DNA from: Hydrogenothermaceae bacterium
Lineage (GTDB): Bacteria > Aquificota > Aquificia > Aquificales > Hydrogenothermaceae
Reading direction: 5' to 3'
DNA length: 54,864 nt
Assembly: GCA_015519975.1 (NCBI GenBank)
Contig: WIAL01000033.1
Location: 1-54,864 of the forward strand
The notes under the pieces were generated by a model. It was not told the DNA's origin. It ran no database searches and saw nothing but the letters and a program-made list of their open reading frames with translations. The position numbers and the translations under genes were made by a program. Positions 53,607 to 54,864 of the stretch are shown one piece after another (within the stretch, counting starts at the first letter, position 1; the number at the start of each line of letters is the position of its first letter).

Positions 53607-53957
53607 ATGATTAGAAATAAAAAAGATTTTCCACATCTTTTAAATAAGGAAATAAAATCCATCTTAGAGCTAAAAAAAGAAATTTCAAAATTAGTTCCTA
53701 ATGCAAATATTATACTTTATGGCTCAAAAGTTAAAGGTAATTTTGATAAGGAAAGCGATTTAGACCTTTTAATTATCATCCCAAACCTTAGTAAAGAATT
53801 AAAATATAAAATAATAGAAATATCTACAGAAATAGAATTAGAATATGATGTAGTTTTTGGATTAGTAATTATTAGCGAAGAAAAATATAAAAACTCAAAT
53901 CTCTTTAAAAGTTCTTTATATTACAAAAATATAAAAAAAGAAGGTATAACTGTTTGA
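53607..53957 (+). CDS. MNT-type minimal nucleotidyltransferase (antitoxin)
   Basis: 116 residues. ILYGSKVKGNFDKESDLDLLIII is the GSxxxG...DxD nucleotidyltransferase motif. In MNT/HEPN pairs this enzyme modifies and silences the HEPN ribonuclease. Overlaps the HEPN gene by 4 bases. No SD visible before the ATG. Confidence 0.88.
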   Translation: MIRNKKDFPHLLNKEIKSILELKKEISKLVPNANIILYGSKVKGNFDKESDLDLLIIIPNLSKELKYKIIEISTEIELEYDVVFGLVIISEEKYKNSNLFKSSLYYKNIKKEGITV

Positions 53958-54367
53958 ACGACGAAAACTTAGAGCTTGCTAAATATTGGATAGAAAAAGC
54001 ATATAGGACTTTGGAAACTGCTAAACATGATTTTAGAGGAAATTTTTTAGAATCATCTTTAGATAGGCTTTATTATGCTGCCTTTTACATGGTATTAGCA
54101 TATTTAACATTAGAAAAAGAACAATTTAAAAAACATAGTGGAGTAAAATCTTTCTTTTTTAAGAAGATAATTAAAGAAGGTTTATTAGATAAAAGTTATG
54201 GGAAACTTTACAATAAACTTTATTACTTAAGAGAAGAAGCAGATTACACACCTAATCCAACTTTTGGAAAAGATGAAATTGAAGTTTTGATTAAAGAGGC
54301 TGAAGACTTTTTAGAAAAAATGGAATTTATAATAAAGAAAAGGATAGAAACATCGTCAAATGAATAA
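53954..54367 (+). CDS. HEPN-domain protein (UPF0332-like toxin)
   Basis: 137 residues. YWIEKAYRTLETAKHDFRGN, SLDRLYYAAFYMVLAYL, KKHSGVKSFFFKKIIKEG and LREEADYTPNPTF follow the UPF0332/HEPN pattern. Likely RNase toxin paired with the MNT protein upstream. TTG start overlapping the MNT stop. Confidence 0.85.
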   Translation: MNDENLELAKYWIEKAYRTLETAKHDFRGNFLESSLDRLYYAAFYMVLAYLTLEKEQFKKHSGVKSFFFKKIIKEGLLDKSYGKLYNKLYYLREEADYTPNPTFGKDEIEVLIKEAEDFLEKMEFIIKKRIETSSNE

Positions 54368-54419
54368 AACATACGCATACATAAGAGTATCAACAGATAA
54401 ACAAGACTTAGAAAATTAA
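54360..54419 (+). pseudogene. Truncated resolvase/IS607-type serine recombinase start
   Basis: MNKTYAYIRVSTDKQDLEN then stop: the first 19 residues of a serine resolvase, with the catalytic Ser in RVSTDKQ. Nothing of the rest follows. Directly upstream of the 48-bp repeat's right copy. Confidence 0.75.
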
Positions 54420-54423
54420 AAAA

Positions 54424-54471
54424 TTATCCTATGGTAAAATTTAGCTTAAAATTTATATTTAGTTTTATAAA
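54424..54471 (+). repeat. 48-bp repeat, right copy
   Basis: TTATCCTATGGTAAAATTT, 12 variable bases, ATATTTAGTTTTATAAA, identical in its two blocks and spacing to 31959-32006. Confidence 0.75.
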
Positions 54472-54499
54472 TTTAATTTAATTTAATTAAGGTGCTCTC

Positions 54500-54695
54500 A
54501 TGGGTAAAGTTATGATAGAAACAAAAGATGAAAAAGAACTAAAAATAAAAACTTCTCTGACTTCCGAACAAAAAGAGCTTGAAGAAAAAAAAGAAAGATG
54601 AAGCTGCCCTGAATAAACTTAGAGGAATACTAAAAACAGATGGTTTGTTGGAGAAATTTATGAAAAATCTTTTTAAAGATACTAAATTTTATTAA
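54500..54695 (+). pseudogene. Antitoxin-like gene, frameshifted
   Basis: MGKVMIETKDEKELKIKTSL to a stop at 54600; the other frame continues KDEAALNKLRGILKTDGLLEKF to a stop at 54695. The shift is in the run of A at about 54584-54591. Followed by a UPF0175 gene. Confidence 0.6.
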
Positions 54696-54708
54696 ACGAG
54701 GTATTGTT

Positions 54709-54864
54709 ATGAAATTAATAATGGAACTTCCAGATGATGTTTTAACTATACTTAATATACCAAAAGATAAACTTTCATCAGAGTTAAGAATTCAACTTGC
54801 TTTATTTTTATACGAAAAAGGAAAATTATCTTTTGGTAAAGCAAGAGAATTGGCTGGCTTAAGT
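54709..54864 (+). CDS. UPF0175 family antitoxin-like protein (3'-truncated by window)
   Basis: MKLIMELPDDVLTILNIPKDK then LRIQLALFLYEKGKLSFGKARELAGLS, matching the UPF0175 helix-turn-helix proteins usually paired with PIN toxins. The frame is open at the last base. Confidence 0.8.
   Translation, partial: MKLIMELPDDVLTILNIPKDKLSSELRIQLALFLYEKGKLSFGKARELAGLS

Noticed and set aside
29714-54864. Right-hand repeat of the tRNA-fMet 3' end (attR)
   Set aside because: No second copy of TCCCTCCCCCGCAACCA was seen by eye to the end of the window, so no right boundary is called.

Overview
The window is AT-rich bacterial DNA. Several features point to a thermophilic Aquificota of the Hydrogenothermaceae (Sulfurihydrogenibium/Persephonella-like). 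These are the futalosine-type menaquinone gene mqnA, a stand-alone CfiB/PycA-like biotin carboxylase, KDO synthesis (kdsB) in an outer-membraned cell, and an AddA/AddB-like pair next to ligA. The genus is inferred from content and base composition and was not tested.

Region 1 (1-29,760) is chromosomal core. It carries a 5'-truncated Sir2 gene, nadD, clpS, kdsB, tRNA-Phe, folK, an L,D-transpeptidase and a coiled-coil lipoprotein. A long minus-strand run follows: PolB-like exonuclease, AddB-like, AddA-like, ligA, glutamate dehydrogenase. Then come nth, a DUF501 gene, mqnA, a TSUP exporter, purK-purE, an ArnT-like glycosyltransferase, a PLP lyase, lysC, biotin carboxylase, eno, a DivIC/FtsB-like gene, gph, a DUF167 gene, queA, thiE and a tRNA cluster Ser-Pro-Arg-fMet.

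Region 2 (29,714 to at least 51,903) is an integrated mobile element starting exactly at the initiator tRNA-fMet. A large serine recombinase reads back into the tRNA, so its last 14 residues are encoded by the tRNA antisense strand. The leftward half is mostly minus-strand operons: small membrane or secreted proteins, a SWIM protein with a structured leader, and a subtilisin/membrane/secreted-protein operon. It also holds a lone topoisomerase C-terminal-repeat protein, a TraI_2-like HD protein, an HTH protein and a DUF4338/DruA-like protein. A Fic gene and an XRE regulator face the other way. The rightward half is a replication module: a leader with two structured Shine-Dalgarno (SD) sites, two replication-associated genes, four 22-bp iterons inside the second gene, a TOPRIM/DnaB primase-helicase and an element-encoded sliding clamp. 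Between helicase and clamp lie duplicated cassettes of tiny membrane proteins and a 13-tract C/A-rich (G-rich on the other strand) array.

Two regulatory features tie the element together. First, about ten copies of a promoter-like motif, TTACGTT(TT)ATATATA, sit just upstream of ribosome binding sites in the accessory part; I did not see the full motif in the core. Second, a predicted ~75-nt RNA (51,829-51,903), driven by one such motif and closed by a terminator, carries a copy of the 16S anti-SD core CACCTCCT. It can pair over 9-10 contiguous bases with the SD regions of two other element genes, one of which has a two-state leader. I regard this iteron/clamp/late-like-promoter/anti-SD-RNA system as the best candidate for something undescribed.

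Region 3 (about 51,900-54,864, plus 31,790-33,420 inside the left arm) is a graveyard of toxin-antitoxin and nuclease genes. It has intact MazEF and MNT/HEPN pairs, broken VapBC, RelBE and other modules, a truncated resolvase and a repeated 48-bp segment. No right-hand tRNA-fMet repeat is visible, so the element's right end may lie outside the window or share too short a core to see.
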